64,000 nucleotides of DNA, from assembly GCF_030936135.1 (NCBI RefSeq), contig NC_082610.1, forward strand, positions 19,168,428 to 19,232,427, in the 5' to 3' direction. This document shows, piece after piece, positions 14,530 to 26,700 of this stretch. Under the pieces are notes generated by a model. The model searched no databases and had not been told where the DNA came from. It worked only from the letters and a program-made list of their open reading frames with translations. The position numbers and the translations under genes were made by a program. How positions within the stretch are numbered: the first letter of the stretch is position 1; each line of letters opens with the position of its first letter. The stretch comes from Gavia stellata (lineage: Eukaryota; Chordata; Aves; Gaviiformes; Gaviidae).

Positions 14530-15788
14530 ATGGTGACGAGTTCCTGGCTGGCGCAGCAGGTGAACCTCCTCTGTGAGTACCCCACCTTCCCAGGTGCCCT
14601 CATATAACAGGTACGAGGCTCTGCAAGTGGAACCAAACAACAGTGAGGACGATGGTTCATCTAGACTGGAGGTGTCGCCAGGGTTGAGTCAGCCTAGGCC
14701 CTGTATCAAAACCGCTTCCATAATGGGTCATTGTCATAGGAGACTCTTTTTTGGGGGGGAACAGAAGGCCCAATGTGCCAACCAGACCCATTTCTTAGGG
14801 AAGTCTGCTGCCTCCCTGGGGCCGGGGTTAAAGATGTGATGAGGAAACTTCCTACCCTGGTACAGCCCTTGGATTATTATCCGTTATTGCTTTTTCATGT
14901 AGGCGCTGATGAAGTTGCAATAAGAAGTCCAAGGGCAATCGAGAGAATTCAGGGCCTTGGGATGACTGGGTAAGGGATCAGGAGCACAAGTAGTGTTCTC
15001 CTTTATCCTTCCAGTTGTTGGGAATGATGAGGGAAGAAACAGGAAGAGCCAGCTGATCAATACCTGGCTCTGAGGCTGGTGTCACTGGCAGAATTTTGGG
15101 TTTTTGATCACGAGTCGGTCTACATGACACCAGACCGCTGGCGACAGATGGAGTACACCTGTCTCGAAGCAGGAAAAGGGTCTTTGCGTGGGAGTTAGCA
15201 GGGCATCGAGCACAGTGTCCCTAGCCAGCCGAGGGAGGTGACTGTCCCACTCTACACTGCACTGGTGCGGCCCCACCTCGAGTACTGCATGCAGTTTTGG
15301 GCACCTCAGTATAAGGACGGCATCAAACTATTAGCGTGTGTCCAGAGGAGGGCAGCCAAGACGGTGAAAGGTCTCAAGGGCGAGACTTGTGAGGAGCAGC
15401 TGAGGTCACTTGATTTGTTCAGTTTAGAGAGGAGAAGGCTGACGGGTGACCTCGTCGCAGTGTACAACTTTCTCAAGAGGAGCAGCAGAGGGGGAGGTGC
15501 TGATCTCCTCTCCCAGATGACCAGCGATAGGACACGAGGAAATGGAATGAAGCTGCGTCAGGGGAAGTTCAGACTGGACGTTAGGAAAAGATTCTTCACT
15601 GAGAGGATGGTCAGTCACTGAAGCAGGCTCCCCAGGGAAGTGGTCACGGCGCCGTGCCCGTCTGCATTCAAGGAGCATCTAGGTGATGCTCTTAGTTGTA
15701 TGGTTTAGTTTTAGGTAGTCCTATGAGGAGCAGAGAGTTGGACTCGGTCCTTATGAGTCCCTTCCAACTTGAGATACTCTATGATAAT
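14530..15788 (+). mobile_element. CR1 LINE with internal deletion (ORF1 esterase joined to ORF2 tail)
   Basis: The left part encodes pieces of CR1 ORF1: a segment with YNRYEALQVE, a block with REVCCLPGAGV and DYYPLLLFHVGADE, and at about 15142-15215 the SGNH-hydrolase end block [20 protein letters not shown]. Directly after, at about 15220, the sequence jumps to the C-terminal part of ORF2 ([20 protein letters not shown], then the [17 protein letters not shown] block). It ends in the usual CR1 3' terminus at about 15735-15788 (ttggactcggtcc ... ctatgat). The endonuclease and reverse transcriptase between them are missing, so the copy cannot move by itself. Several frame breaks and stops are present in the ORF1 part. 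Confidence 0.85.
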
Positions 15789-15789
15789 A

Positions 15790-18325
15790 GCTTTTATTAG
15801 AGCCAGCTCACTGAACGTAATTCCCTTTATAAAATGGAATTTATTCTGTTCTCAAATGGCACAGTATGAATTAACAAGCTTGCTTGCTATCACAAGATTA
15901 TTTTTTTTTTATTTTAATGTGATGTGTAAATAAGCTGGCAACCATTTCAGTTTAATTTAGTGGGTGGGTGGTAACTGGGAGTCCAGAAGATGCTTCATGT
16001 AGTTTCAAACAATACAGCTGTGCTTGGAATGTGTCTTTGGGAAGTTAGAGATCCAGATAGCTGCGAATAGTATCAGTTCCACTCCCCAACTTCAAGGTGT
16101 CTAGGTTTCGGGTTTCGTAAAAGGACATTAATTTATACATTTGTCCTACTTAAAATGAACTTGCAATGCTGACGTTTGTAGTGACTTCTTATTTGGGCTT
16201 GATCTTTTCATTTTCTATCATTTTGAAGAATGAAAATATCACTCTGGTTGTTCTAGGGGATGTTCCAAGCTTAAAACCTTTTGTAGTCAGTCCATTGTTA
16301 ATCAGCCTGTCTCACGTGTTTTGGTTGTCACACGATTTGTTTCTTCGCAGATAGTAAAACATTGAAGAACATCGAACCCCGGAAATCAGGTGTGCAGTCC
16401 AGCGCAGCCATAGCACTACTGAAGAAAATACAAAACATAAAAGGCTGTAACAGCATGGTTTTAATGGCATAGAATTTTGTAGTAAGTTCGAAACTCACAT
16501 TAACTTACAAATGGTGTTAGAAAATACAGAGAAATTTAAACAATTAGGAGGGGGCTATTTTTTCATCTTTTCACTTCAAGTGTTCTCTACAGTGCTGAAG
16601 TGTTAAAATGTTTAGGTTTCTTTCAGTAATAATTTTCTTCATCCCAAATATCCTAAATATTGTGGAGAAAATTACTACTTTATTTTTTTACAAAGTGTAA
16701 ATTTGAATCTTACAGAATACCATTACAATTTCTAATTGATTAGAAGGGACAGGTTCATGTACACCTTAAAAGTTCTTCCATTGTGTCCCCCATTTTGCGT
16801 TGTTACACTGTCCATGCGCACAATTGGCAAGGGATTTCTTGTGTCCCCCTGTTTCGTGTTACCTTGCTCTTGGGTATGATACCAAGAACGGGCTATCTTG
16901 CAGCACTTACGTTCTCCATGAATACACTTGCATCTTGAAGTATGGGGCAAGTAGTATATTCTCTTGGAAAAACGCACTTAGCCTAGTTGGGGAGAGGAGG
17001 GAAACAGTTGGGTTTCTGTGTTCTGTAATGTGCGCTTGAACCTTCTCTTGTGAAGAGAGGCATCTGCAGGCAAGAGATGAATTACCGTTGGCGACGCTTC
17101 TGGCAAGTGAGAGAAGTGTTTAAAAAGAAACTCTTTCTCATGGCAGGTGAGTAGCAAACCTAATCATTGCGGTGTAAGAATAAGGCTGTAGTTCCGTGCG
17201 TGAGGTACTTAATTTAAACATTATGTGCCTTTTTTCCATAAATGCAAGGTGGGATTCAAAGCCTCCTGTTATCAGCAGGAATGTTTTCACTGAATTCAAT
17301 GGCTTAGATCTGGCTCTGTTTCATTACAGGCCACACGGTAAGCACGGGAGTGTGAGAGGCTTTGGGTTATTGTTATATTTTCGGATGCCTTTAACAATCA
17401 AGGAAATGCAGAATTGATGAATAAATTGACCATGTATGTAAAGCTGTAATATACATTCATTTAGATGTTCCAGTTTGATTGAAGTCCTACCAACAGGAAT
17501 AGGCGATCAGTTAGTCTAACCTGTGTGCTGCTGCTGGCAGAAACTGGTACTGAGATTGTTGCACAGAGAGTAACCCTCCGAGGTACCTGCTTGGGTTTTT
17601 TTTATAGTACTGGTAAGAAGTTGTGAAGGGAGACTTTTTTCCAGCTCAAATTAAAAATCAGCATGTGGCCTGTAGCAGGAGGATTGAGAACTCTTTCCCT
17701 CTTCACCCTAAATAACACATTTTCAAGTGCTATTTTTGTCCATTTGAAAAAGGTCACTTGAAACTACTAAAATGTGGGTGTCTGAATAAGAAAACTGTAG
17801 CAGGATGATGCCAAAAGAAATGATTATTTTATTTTTCTCTTATGACACAGAGTATTGTAGGAATACTTTAAAATGATAAATTTAAATACTTCCGTTGAAA
17901 CAGCTGGTAAGACCAATCCGATGACCTCTCTGGAGCACATTTCTTTTCAAAAGAAATGGAAGGATGATTTGTGTGTCTCTCAGGGTTTCAGCATGTTCAC
18001 GCAGCATGGAAGCAAGAAGCGGCTAAATACTCTGGCATACTTCAGGACTTAAATTCATGTGATATAGAGCCTCATTACCTGAGGACCAGGACTCAGACTT
18101 CATGTCGAGTGAATGTTTCAAAAGAATTTAACGTGACCTGTGTCTGCGCTATTGAAATATAGCAGAAGTGCTAAAATGCACCTCAGAAATGGCTCAGCCC
18201 GTTGAGCTAATCTGAATATTTTTACATTGAAGGTGATTCATTACTGCTATCAATGCCAAACAAAACAAACCGTGAAAGCAGCTGAGAAAATCAGGGGAGC
18301 TTAGTTACTTTAGTGTTGTGGTATA
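15790..18325. other. Intergenic, nothing recognised
   Basis: AT-rich sequence with only short ORFs and no family resemblance that I can see on either strand. Confidence 0.55.
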
Positions 18326-18339
18326 GCCAACTGTCAGCA

Positions 18340-18468
18340 AACAGCATGACCGTGAGGATGTGGCACTGTGGGACATGGTTGAGTGGGCATGGTGGTGTTG
18401 GTTGATGGTTGGACTTGATGATCTTACAGGTCTTTTCCAGCCTTAGTGATTCTGTGATTCTGTGTGAC
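18340..18468 (+). mobile_element. CR1 3'-end fragment
   Basis: A short 3' remnant has the CR1 signature ggttggacttgatgatctta, then ggtcttttccagcc, and ends in two tandem copies of an ATTCTGTG tail unit. It is a typical severely 5'-truncated insertion. Confidence 0.85.
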
Positions 18469-20969
18469 TACGTTGTAACTATCTCTGCATAAACAACCAC
18501 AAAGTTACTGTGATACTAGATGTTAGAACGCAGCATTCTTGTTTCTTTGATTGTCACTTTTATGTTTTAAATAGAAATGCTTCTTTGTGCTATTATGTGA
18601 GTTGGGTTGGATGGGGTGAAGGAACCTTATGCAAAAGAAATTCTCAATCCTTTTCTACTGGAGGCAAAATCCAATTAAGAATCTTTTACTTCTCTAGAGA
18701 GGAAAAGGCAGAGGCTTTAGAAAGAGGAATAAGTAAAAACGGATTCAAGGTCTGCAATATCTTAATTTTTAGATTCCAAGCTAGTGTTATCTATGATTTT
18801 TGTAACAAAAATAAATGGAGTATGATTGGTCATTTAAAGAAGGTCAGCATACCATGTTTTAATGGTCCCTTCTGACACTGTGTAGAAAGGAGGTGTTCTT
18901 TAGTTTGTAGCCAACTCCTTATAAAGTTCTGGATCCCCAAAATCATCAAAATGTTAGAGCTCTGTATGATACTCATACATCGGGCAAGCACTTCTGCACA
19001 TACCTCCTATTTTCAGGATTATAGTAAGTGGATTTTATATACTCCTGTTAGCTACTGGTGCAGTATTTGGGGAGCCTAATATGCCAAATCAGTTACTTAC
19101 CCTCCTGTTGGCAACATAATCTTGAGGCTCAGGAAATGAAAGTGTGAAAACGGGAGATGGAAAAGCCAAGGTATCCATAAGAATGTTCTGGCATAACTCG
19201 TTGCCAAGGAGCATGTTGCCTCTTAGAGAACAGAATCTCTGCTCTCGACAGATGCAGTTGCGTTATGTGTAGTGGCAAAATCAACAATGCAGAAACTCTG
19301 TGTGGTGTTGGGAGACAAGTAGGTGACATGAACGAACACATCAAACTCCCTAGGTGTAATGTTACTGTATTAAAAACGTGGAAGTGCAATCAAATATCAG
19401 TAGAGGATGGGAGGTAAGGGAGGTGAGTGGAAGTAAGAAGCCAAAATGAATGACATAGCTCCTTAAATCACTGCCTGGAGGTGCTGTTTCAAGAGAAGAG
19501 GAAACAGGAAAAGTTACTCTGAAAGGTGAGGAGGAGAGAGAAACGCTGGTGTAAAGGGAGAAGTATTGATCTTGTTTAGAATTTCTATATCATGCAAATT
19601 TTTCAAAATATGCTTAAGACTTCGGGAAAGATTGATAAATAGGGACCTGCTGTTCTTTATTAACCAAAATAATTTGGAGCTATTGTTTCCCAGTTTACAG
19701 GGTAATTGGTTTCATCTAATATTTCAAATTACTTTTAGCCTACTTGGCAGTTTTCCAGTCCTCCACCTGATTGAATGTTGCTGGTATTTTCTGTTTTGGA
19801 AGGGCTAGAGCAAGCATAAGTCATCAATTTGGATTGGGAGGTAAAGGCCCTTGCAAATGAATGTTGTGCAGCTATTTTGCCCAATTTAGTCTGTTCAGTG
19901 ATAGTAAATTCTGTCCTCCAACTGATGAACTCTGGGTATATATTATAGATACTTATTTAAAACTTTAAAAATGTCTTTCATGTGGTTAAGTATTACAGTT
20001 CTACAAATGCCCTGGCTGTTATAGAACAGCAGCATAACCTTCATATTTGCCCAGTTTAGACCATCAGACAATAAAACCTGTAAATTATTTGCTAATGGGA
20101 CACTTTATTCAATGAGCTGTTTAAGCTTCTCAGGGTGGCCAGCGGATTTGTTTAAAAGGCATTATGTGACACATCAATAAAATGCACTAACTGGGTAGTT
20201 TCAGCGTACATATGCGTGTTACAACGTAACATTCCCTAACGCAGTAGTCCCTGTAATTGCCTAGTTAGTGGAATAGAAAAATGATTGTTCTATTTCCCGG
20301 TGGAGGTAAATGCTTGTCTACGGTAATTTTTAGTGAAGCATTGGTATATTTGATTATGGCAAATAACATAGGATGAAAACTCAGCACTTTCTGATTAATT
20401 TGATACCCCATGGAAATGACAGGAAAGAACTCAGGATTCATTTTGTATTATATACTGTTTCTTGTCTTAAATATTATTTATTAATCTGTAGTTCTATAAC
20501 TGGAACTATTTTGCTGCTATGATTGTACATTTAACATATTTGGAAATTTTGCTATAAAATTAAGGCGTCCATGCATTCTAGCACTTCAAGTTCTAAGGAG
20601 CTTGATATAGTACACAATAGCTAGATATATTTTAGTGTAAATAGTAACTTCTTGTATATCAAACAAACCTATGTCTTCATGTTTTCCTATTGAGCTAATT
20701 TCTCTGCTCTAAAGTACTTACTAGAGGTTCCTTGGACTGGTAATTGTAGTAGAGCATTTGTTCCAAAGAGAAATCTACATGTTTCTCTCCTCCTGAATCC
20801 TGTTTACTTAAAGTGCAAATTCCCTGGGTTTTCTTCTGGGTAGGCTTGAGAGAAAAAAAGGTACAAAAATAGATTTGCCTTTAAAAAAATTGGAAGCTGT
20901 GTTTTAAGGAGAACAGAGAAAATTCAGTGGTTCCTAGCGTTTTGCAGTGGGCTGGTTTTCAAAGCCAAA

Positions 20970-21005
20970 ACCCCCCCCCAAAACAACCCAAACCCCAAAA
21001 CCCCC
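20970..21005 (-). other. C/A-rich tract, potential G-quadruplex on the minus strand
   Basis: Runs of nine, three, four and five C are separated by A-rich spacers. On the minus strand this gives four G-runs with short T-rich loops, which fits the rule for an intramolecular G-quadruplex. Confidence 0.5.
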
Positions 21006-21559
21006 ACTAATCAAGATTCTCTTCTAAGCGGTGAATTGTGGTCCTGATTATTTTTTTTTTTTCCTGAACACAGTACATGAACGCTGAGGATTGCAATGGC
21101 ACCTTCAAATTAAACGCATGGGCAAATAATGTGGTGTTCAGCTTGAAAAATAGCCTCTACATCTTCCATAATTTGGGAATTTAAAAGAAAATAACTTTAC
21201 ATGGTAATATAATTGATCTCTGATGGATGCCCTGCAAGGCTTAATGTTTCCAGTAGAATTAAGGGAATAGTTCCTGGTTTAGTTTTGTTTAGAGAAGCGA
21301 GTAATGACCGTTAGAGGGCAGCTGAAGACCTGAACTGGGGTGTACTGCTAATGTGTTAATACAGTGCTTAAAGTAGTTGAGGAAAACCTGCAGACCAGAA
21401 AATGTTAGGGAAGCTTTGTAACTAGTGAACACGGTGCTAAACACTCAGAATATGGGGACTGGGAGCTAGGAAGGAAGGGGGAAAAGCACACAGATTTCAT
21501 TGCGTTCAGTCTGAACTCAAAGCCAATGTGCGGAGTGTTTACAGATGTTTGGTTTATGT

Positions 21560-22230
21560 TACGTAAGTGTCACCGGGTTTTTGCACTCTGCGCCCTGACC
21601 CATCAGCTCTGGGGCATCAGTTTGTCTGGCTTGCGTTGCCATTGTTAGCTCTACGTCGTAACACCAGGCCTAACGTGGCTGGCGTATGTGACTGCCTCCG
21701 ACGTAGGCAGCCCTCCTACAGCCAGCAGTGCTGGTTTGTCGCGCAGTTCTAGATCTGGGTTTGTCGTTGCAGCGCCGTTCTAGATCCCATCAGGCTCTCT
21801 CTGTTCCCGTGGTGCTATGCCCAAAGTGCTAAACCCTCTGGAAGCCGGAAACCTGGGAAGCTGTGCTGAAGCTGTGCTTGACCCAGTGGTCGCTCCGTTC
21901 AGGACTGTTTGGACACCTCACAGCGATACCTGGTGTCCAGGGTCTGAGGATGCAGTGGTGAAATTCTAAAACTGGTGGCGCGCAGCTGGTCTGGCTTCAG
22001 CTCAGGTTCCCAATGGAAAGTGGCTTGTTACTGGGTCGGAGAAGGTACAGGGAGTGGTACAGCTGTCTGCACTGCTGTCCTACCCAGTAAGCCAGCCTGG
22101 AGCCTGCCTGCTGTGGGACAGGCAAACCGTGGCTAGGGGAGAGGTGAGCGGAGCTCAGCGAAGCTTACAAACCTACTTATCCCTGCTGGGCAATCCTGAG
22201 ATGATATCGCGGCATGCCTGCGAAAGCGAG
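21560..22230. other. Unclassified GC-rich, CpG-containing patch
   Basis: About 670 bp differ sharply in composition from the AT-rich surroundings and contain many CpG dinucleotides (for example tggtggcgcgcagctgg near 21973 and atatcgcggcatg near 22205). I see no long ORF, tRNA or known repeat in it. It could be an old retroelement fragment or LTR, or a distant regulatory element. Confidence 0.3.
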
Positions 22231-23400
22231 TAGATAGGGCTCTACTGATTTAATTCAGGGATTGAATTTCACTTCTAAATAAGCATGTATAAAATGTGCA
22301 ATTATTTGATCAAACAGTTCCTCCTTTATTTTTCAGCCAAGTCTCCAGGGCAGATTTCAGGCTTTGTATTATAACAGCTACTGATAAGGTAAATGTTCCA
22401 AACAGTTCAGGTAAACATGATGAACTACTGTGGGAAAAGGCAGCCAATTTTCTCACTAGTGGAGATCCAGTCCAAACCTTTTAGATAGCGCGGGAAACAA
22501 ATGCACAGTTTAAAAACATATCCTGAACTTATTTGTGAATACTGTTAAAATTATGAGCAGGAAAATTTTCTGATTTTACTAAGTTCATTGGCTTCACCTT
22601 AAGTATTCCTAACTAATTAGAGCTTTCATCTATGTATAGATTTCTTTCTTCAACTGAAGAAGCAAGTGCTGATTTCTAAAGGCAGATCCCTTTTGATCTA
22701 GGACATGGAATGGTAGTGATGAGTAAAGTTTTCCCTTCCTCTTTTTTTTTTTTTAATACTTGTCTTCTGGACCTCTCCACTAATTACAGGGAAAACAAAT
22801 TGTAGCCTGCCTATTATCCCATCATCCTGGCAACTAGAATACAGCGAGCAAATGAGAGGAGGCTTTTATCTCTGTACCTCTTATGCCAGTGAGCAGAGCT
22901 GTTCTAGACCCAGGTGAGGGAATTTAACCCCATCCAGGAAAAGGGTTCTGAGAGTGTCTGCAATCCCAAAGGCTGCTAGAGAATATACCCATCTGATGCC
23001 TTTGGACTCTCCATCATTTAGATAATGAAGATGAGTGTTGAACAGTCACCAAAACTGAAAAATGCTGAATGTTTTATCGATCAAGAGACAAAATTAATAG
23101 GAAAACAGTCTTCTCCCTGGCACTGTGTTGTCTGTTAGGACCATAACATCCATAAAACCGATACGCAATAAAGCTTTCTCTAGGCACAAGAGTTAAGTGC
23201 AATGGAGCTACAATGTTTTCTGGTTTTGTTTTTTAAAGACCCCTTGAACCTTTTTTCCAAAATGTCAGTTTTGTGGTGGAATGGAAACATATTTGCATAT
23301 GTCCATAGTTTACATAAAGATACTTTACACAGTCATCTGTTTTTACCCTTCAATATTGTATCGCTCAAAAAACAACCCACTAAGATTTAATTATTTGACT

Positions 23401-23406
23401 TTTATT
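23401..23406 (-). terminator. MUC5B: Likely mucin polyadenylation signal
   Basis: AATAAA on the minus strand lies about 145 nt downstream of the mucin stop codon. This gives a short 3' UTR. Confidence 0.6.
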
Positions 23407-23548
23407 TTTTTTTTTACAAGGAAGAAATGAGAAAAGGTGATAACAGAAACTGAAGTAAGATCTGTTAAAGAAGGAGCACAAGTTATTCTGTGGAAAACAC
23501 AATTCCAGCTTCCCTAGGTTCTCTGCTTTCTTTTTGCAATGTTCATCT

Positions 23549-23786
23549 CTATCTTCTGCTGGTTTTCCATTGGGAAGCATATGCTGCAGATTGTTTCAGC
23601 TGGGAACTATGTGCTGTAGAGGTCTTCGAAGTGCATGCGTTCATACACTGGCATTGTTCCACATAGACATAGTTATAATTTATGCTTGTTCCATTTTGGC
23701 AAGTCAGGGTCACCTCTCTTGTTTGGCTGCTGTATTCTTGGCAGCAACTACACTCGTGTTGCATCTGGTTTGCTTCAAGAGAATAC
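23549..23786 (-). CDS. MUC5B: Mucin exon 41 (cystine knot, second half, and C-terminus)
   Basis: It encodes [20 protein letters not shown], then [10 protein letters not shown] and [13 protein letters not shown] polar tail of about 28 residues follows and ends at TAG (23549-23551). The CCQE pair needed for the dimer disulfide is intact. Confidence 0.95.
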
Positions 23787-26700
23787 CTGTGTTCCACCAG
23801 GAAAAGAAAACATATCTCCTCATTAAAAAGTGACACACAGAACCCCCCCCCAGTGACTTTTGTTTTGGAGTTTACTGTGGGTTTTGGGGGTGGTTTTTTT
23901 TTTTTACATCCTCTCTTCCTCCCTCCCACACACACAAGAATTTGATTTTAATTACCTCCCTCTTCAACAGTGAAACTGTTCGTGCTTCCATTGAGTCTGA
24001 TTCCACTCACTGGAATCATATAAACACATCAACTTTGTTGCTATTCGGTAATCATAGAATCGTGTAGGTTGGAAAGGACCCTTAAGATCATTGACTCCAA
24101 CCACTAAGCCACATCCACACCTCTTTTAAATACCTCCAGGGACGGTGACTCAACCACCTCTCTGGGCAGCCTGTTCCAATACTTGATAACCCTTTAGCTG
24201 AAGAAATTTTTCCTAATAGCCAGCCTAAACCTCCCCTGGTGCAACTTGAGGCCATTTCCTCTAGTCCTGTCACTTGGAAGAAGAGACCAACACCCACCTC
24301 ACCACAACCCCCTTTCAGGTAGTTGTAGAGAGCGATGAGGTCTCCCCTCAGCCTCCTCTTCTCCAGACTGAACAACCCCAGCTCCCTCAGCCGCTCCTCA
24401 TCAGACTTGTGCTCCAGACCCCTCACCAGCTTCGTCGCCCTTCTCTGGACACGCTCCAGCACCTCAATGTCCTTCTTGGAGTGAGGGGCCCAAAACTGAA
24501 CACAGTATTCGAGGTGCGGCCTCACCAGCGCCGAGTACAGGGGCACGATCACCTCCCTACTCCTGCTGCCCACACCGTTCCTGACACAGGCCAGGATGCC
24601 GTTGGCCTTCTTGGCCACCTGGGCACACTGCTGGCTCATATTCAGCCGGCTGTTGACCAACACCCCCAGGTCCTTTTCTGCGGGGCCGCTTTCCAGCCAC
24701 TCGTCCCCAAGCCTGTAGCGTTGCATGGGGTTGTTGTGACCCAAGTGCAGGACCCAGCACTTGGCCTTGTTGAAGCTCATACAACTGGCCTGGGCCCATC
24801 AATCCAGCCTGTCCAGATCCCTCTGCAGAGCCTTCCTACCCTCCAGCAGATCAACACTCCCACCCAACTTGGTGGTGTCTGCAAACTTACTGAGGGAGCA
24901 CTCGATCCCCTCATCCAGACCATTGATAAAGATACTAAACAGAACTGGCCCCAACACTGAGCCCTGGGGAACACCACTTGTAACCAGCCGCTACCAGGAT
25001 TTAACTCCATTGACCACCATTCTTTGGGCCCGGCCATCCAGCCATTTTCTGCCCAGCGAAGACTGTGCCCATCCAAGCCATGAGCAGCCAGTTTCTCCAG
25101 GAGAATGCTGTGGGAAACAGTGTCAAAGGCTTTTCTAAAGTCCAGGTAAACAACACCCACAGCCTTTCCCTCATCCACTAGGTGGGTCACCTGGTCATAG
25201 AAGCAGATCAGGTTAGTCAGGCAGGACCTGCCTTTCAGAAGCCCATGCTGACTGGGCCTGGTCACCTGGTGGTCCTGTACATGCCACTTGATGGCACTCA
25301 AGGTGATCTGCTCCATAACCTTCCCTGGCATTGAGGTCAGGCTGACAGGCCTGTATTTCCCTGGATTGTCCTTCCGGCCCTTCTTGTAGATGGGTGTCAC
25401 ATTTGCTAACCTCCAGTCAGCTGGGACCTCCCTGGTTAGCCAGGACTGCTGGTAAATAATTGAAAGCAGCTTGGTGAGCACTTCTGCCAGCTCCCTCAGT
25501 GCCCTTGGGTGATTGATTGACTTGAGAGACCACAAGCGTGATTGATTGACTTGAGAGACCACAAGTGTGAATAAAGCCATAGAGATGCTAAATTAAGCTT
25601 TTGGAACTTACACTGAGGAGCCAGGACAAGTTCCTTCACAATATCTCAGCTCAACAGGTTCAGAAGATTCACAGTCACCTTGGCGGATCACAGTTTTCTT
25701 GGTGTAAGGTTTGCAGTTTGTGGCTTCATAAGAAGAGGGGGGAAAAAACATATACTTTAAATCTCTAGCTCAGAACTAAAAATGCTAAAACAATTTCAAA
25801 GTGCATGATGTTTGATTATTAGACTCTGCAGTACGTGACAGTGGGGGGGATATTGTGTAATATATCTGAAGTTTTCGGGTTATTCTTTGATCTCAGCTGC
25901 ACAGTGTCTTTAGAAGATAATGCAGAGGCTTGAGCATTAGTGGCTTGAGTTGTGGTATTCAGTATTCAGAAAAGAAATTTGCCCTTTCCTTTTGAATCAA
26001 TAGTGAAACACAGGGTCTTGATAAATAGAATAAGTGATAACCAGGGGAGTGAAGGATCCTTGCATCCAGCCAAAGATAGTTAGAAGTTGAATACAGCGGT
26101 CTTCAAGCAGAAAACATGAACACAGCATTACTTACGTTTACATATTTTGCAGCAGCCATCTGGAGTAGTCTCTGCTTCATCCTTTGCAGAAGTAAAGATG
26201 GAGGATTTGTATTAATACACAGATGACAATCATGAGTAAGAATATGAGTTAGCATTACTGATACTGGGCAGAAGTCTCCTCTGTGATGAACACTGAATGT
26301 ACCATGGATGACTTACTGTCCCCACCACAGAAGTCCTGAATCCTTGTAGCCTCATGTAAAAATACTAAGCTTTTCTTATTACTAATGTTACAGCAAGATT
26401 AATTTCATTCTTAAGACATTAAGAATGAAACTTTAGTGGAAGTGATTTGTTGTATTCTTCCTTGCCCCCACCTAGTTCTTTTAAAGTACATTAAATCAAT
26501 GAAGAATTGATTAAAACTTACAGGATCACACTCTCCTGGGTCGTACTCAGGGCATATTTTTTTAGTTTGGACTGCAACAAATTGATCTTCAATTTTTTCA
26601 CATTTGTAATGGCTGCAATGATCAAGTGGCAGGATCTCATTAACCTAAGGTTTTAAAAGAAAAGAATTTTTTTTTTTCATTGTGATCAGGTATAGCATGA

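Larger units (their letters stand above)
18470..23395. other. Intergenic region between the convergent TOLLIP and mucin 3' ends
   Basis: No gene was recognised. The stretch holds a C/A-rich tract at 20970-21005 and a GC-rich patch at about 21560-22230, both listed separately. The remainder is AT-rich with short chance ORFs. Confidence 0.55.
23787..25611 (-). other. MUC5B: Mucin last intron with CR1 insertion
   Basis: Intron between the two cystine-knot exons. Most of it is a CR1 (24051-25508). A 29-bp tandem pair follows at 25509-25565, at the left-truncated end of the element. Confidence 0.9.

Noticed and set aside
23534..23945. Plus-strand ORFs over the cystine-knot exon
   Set aside because: They overlap the well-supported exon 41 on the minus strand and show no family features.
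24274..25138. Plus-strand ORFs over the CR1 at 24-25 kb (and at 47.4-48.4 kb)
   Set aside because: Antisense shadows of CR1 ORF2; the minus strand carries the recognisable reverse-transcriptase motifs.
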